Origin: Sphingomonadaceae bacterium
GTDB taxonomy: Bacteria; Pseudomonadota; Alphaproteobacteria; Sphingomonadales; Sphingomonadaceae
Assembly (NCBI GenBank): GCA_947442095.1
Contig: CANEVG010000210.1
Location: 1-6,396, forward strand
Length of the DNA: 6,396 nucleotides
Direction of reading: 5' to 3'
Below the pieces are notes generated by a model. The model made no database searches. It saw only the letters and a list, made by a program, of their open reading frames with translations, and was not told the DNA's origin. The first letter of the stretch is position 1. The number at the start of each line of letters is the position of its first letter. Positions 5,749 through 6,396 of the stretch are shown in pieces. The position numbers and the translations under genes were made by a program.

Positions 5749-6396
5749 CGACCCTGCCACTGCGGCGCGCGGCCCTCGGCAAAGGCACGCGGGCCTTCGA
5801 GGGCGTCGTCGGAATCGAGCATGGTGCGATACGAGGGGATCGCGCCGCTGCGCATCAGTTTGTAGCCCTGCTCAACCTCCAGCCCCTCGGTCCTGCGCAA
5901 GATATCGCGCGCGGCGGTGATCGCCAGCGGGGCGGAGCGGGTGATCGTTTCAGCCAGCTCGCGGGCCGTATCCAGCAAGGCTTCGGGCTCCACAACCCGG
6001 TTGACGAGGTTCAGAGCCAGTGCCTCATTGGCCTCCATCCGCCGCCCGGTCAGTATCATCTCGCGTGCCAGCCTTGCGGGGATGGCTTTCGGCAGCCGCA
6101 GCAAACCGCCAGAATCGGGCAGCATGCCGAGCTGCGCCTCGGGCAACCAGAAGCGCGCTGCGGTGCTGGCGACGATCAGATCGGCCGCCAGCGCGAGTTC
6201 GAACCCGCCGCCCACCGCAAGGCCGTTAACCGCTGCGATCACCGGCTTGGTCAGGCTGAAGTATTCGGTGAGGCCTGCAAATCCGCCCGGGCCATGGTCA
6301 GCATCAACTGCCTCGCCGTCGTTCGCCGCGCCCAGATCCCAGCCCGCCGAGAAGAACCGCCCGGTGCCGGTGATCACGCCCACGCGCAGCGCCGGA
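5745..6396 (-). CDS. Enoyl-CoA hydratase/isomerase, CaiD-like (5' end beyond window)
   Basis: These are the C-terminal 216 residues of a crotonase-family protein. From memory E. coli CaiD has about 261 residues, so roughly 40-45 N-terminal residues lie off the right edge, and the GTG at 6383 is not the true start. Oxyanion-hole segments are FFSAGWDL and NGLAVGGGFELALAADLI. Glu in GGGFE and Glu in FWLPEAQLG correspond to the two catalytic glutamates of crotonase, so hydratase activity is expected. Segments such as GPGGFAGLTE, LPDSGG, LTGRRM, SAPLAI and the ending QWQGR closely resemble E. coli carnitinyl-CoA dehydratase as I remember it. Here it probably hydrates an enoyl-CoA made from the acid loaded by the CaiB-type transferase. 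Carnitine metabolism is not implied, since thiolase, DUF35 and SDR genes are not part of the cai operon. It is convergent with the thiolase, with overlapping stops. Confidence 0.92.
   Translation of the reverse strand, partial: PALRVGVITGTGRFFSAGWDLGAANDGEAVDADHGPGGFAGLTEYFSLTKPVIAAVNGLAVGGGFELALAADLIVASTAARFWLPEAQLGMLPDSGGLLRLPKAIPARLAREMILTGRRMEANEALALNLVNRVVEPEALLDTARELAETITRSAPLAITAARDILRRTEGLEVEQGYKLMRSGAIPSYRTMLDSDDALEGPRAFAEGRAPQWQGR

Noticed and set aside
2152..6396. Carnitine (cai) operon, because CaiB-like and CaiD-like genes are both present
   Set aside because: No CaiA, CaiC, CaiT or CaiE-like genes are visible, and the thiolase/DUF35/SDR content points to carbon-carbon cleavage of another acyl-CoA.

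Overview
The window is dense, GC-rich bacterial chromosome carrying eight protein-coding genes, two of them cut by the window edges. High GC at third codon positions, strong AGGAG-type ribosome sites and the gene families point to an alphaproteobacterium. A sphingomonad (Novosphingobium/Sphingobium-like) is my best guess, from general familiarity only. I see no RNA genes, transposons, CRISPR arrays or phage genes, and no gene-free stretch above about 120 bases.

Left block, 1-1362, minus strand: two short-chain dehydrogenases (SDRs). SDR1 runs off the left edge and SDR2 is complete, and each has its own upstream region. Next, on the plus strand, a TetR-type regulator (1484-2119) is followed 32 bases later by a CaiB-type family III CoA-transferase (2152-3366). 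Centre right, minus strand: a third SDR (4528-3758) followed 23 bases later by a small DUF35/OB-fold protein (3734-3363). Diverging from them is an SCP2-type thiolase-like protein (4600-5748). It meets tail to tail a CaiD-like enoyl-CoA hydratase (minus, from 5745) that runs off the right edge.

Read together, the genes form an acyl-CoA breakdown module: CoA loading (CaiB type), hydration of an enoyl-CoA (CaiD/crotonase type), oxidation of hydroxyl groups (SDRs) and carbon-carbon bond cleavage (thiolase fold plus DUF35 partner). The same enzyme classes make up the anaerobic toluene bbs pathway, and a thiolase-fold/DUF35 pair also forms the steroid side-chain aldolase Ltp2-ChsH2. The substrate cannot be read from the sequence. 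An acyl-CoA dehydrogenase, which such a route would normally need, is not in the window.

The most interesting signals are four. A near-perfect palindrome in the SDR2/tetR divergent promoter has a second copy, 18 of 22 bases identical, upstream of SDR1, which suggests a small TetR regulon. The thiolase-like protein lacks the nucleophilic cysteine. Its putative DUF35 partner has lost all four zinc-ribbon cysteines. Both convergent gene pairs share overlapping stop codons.
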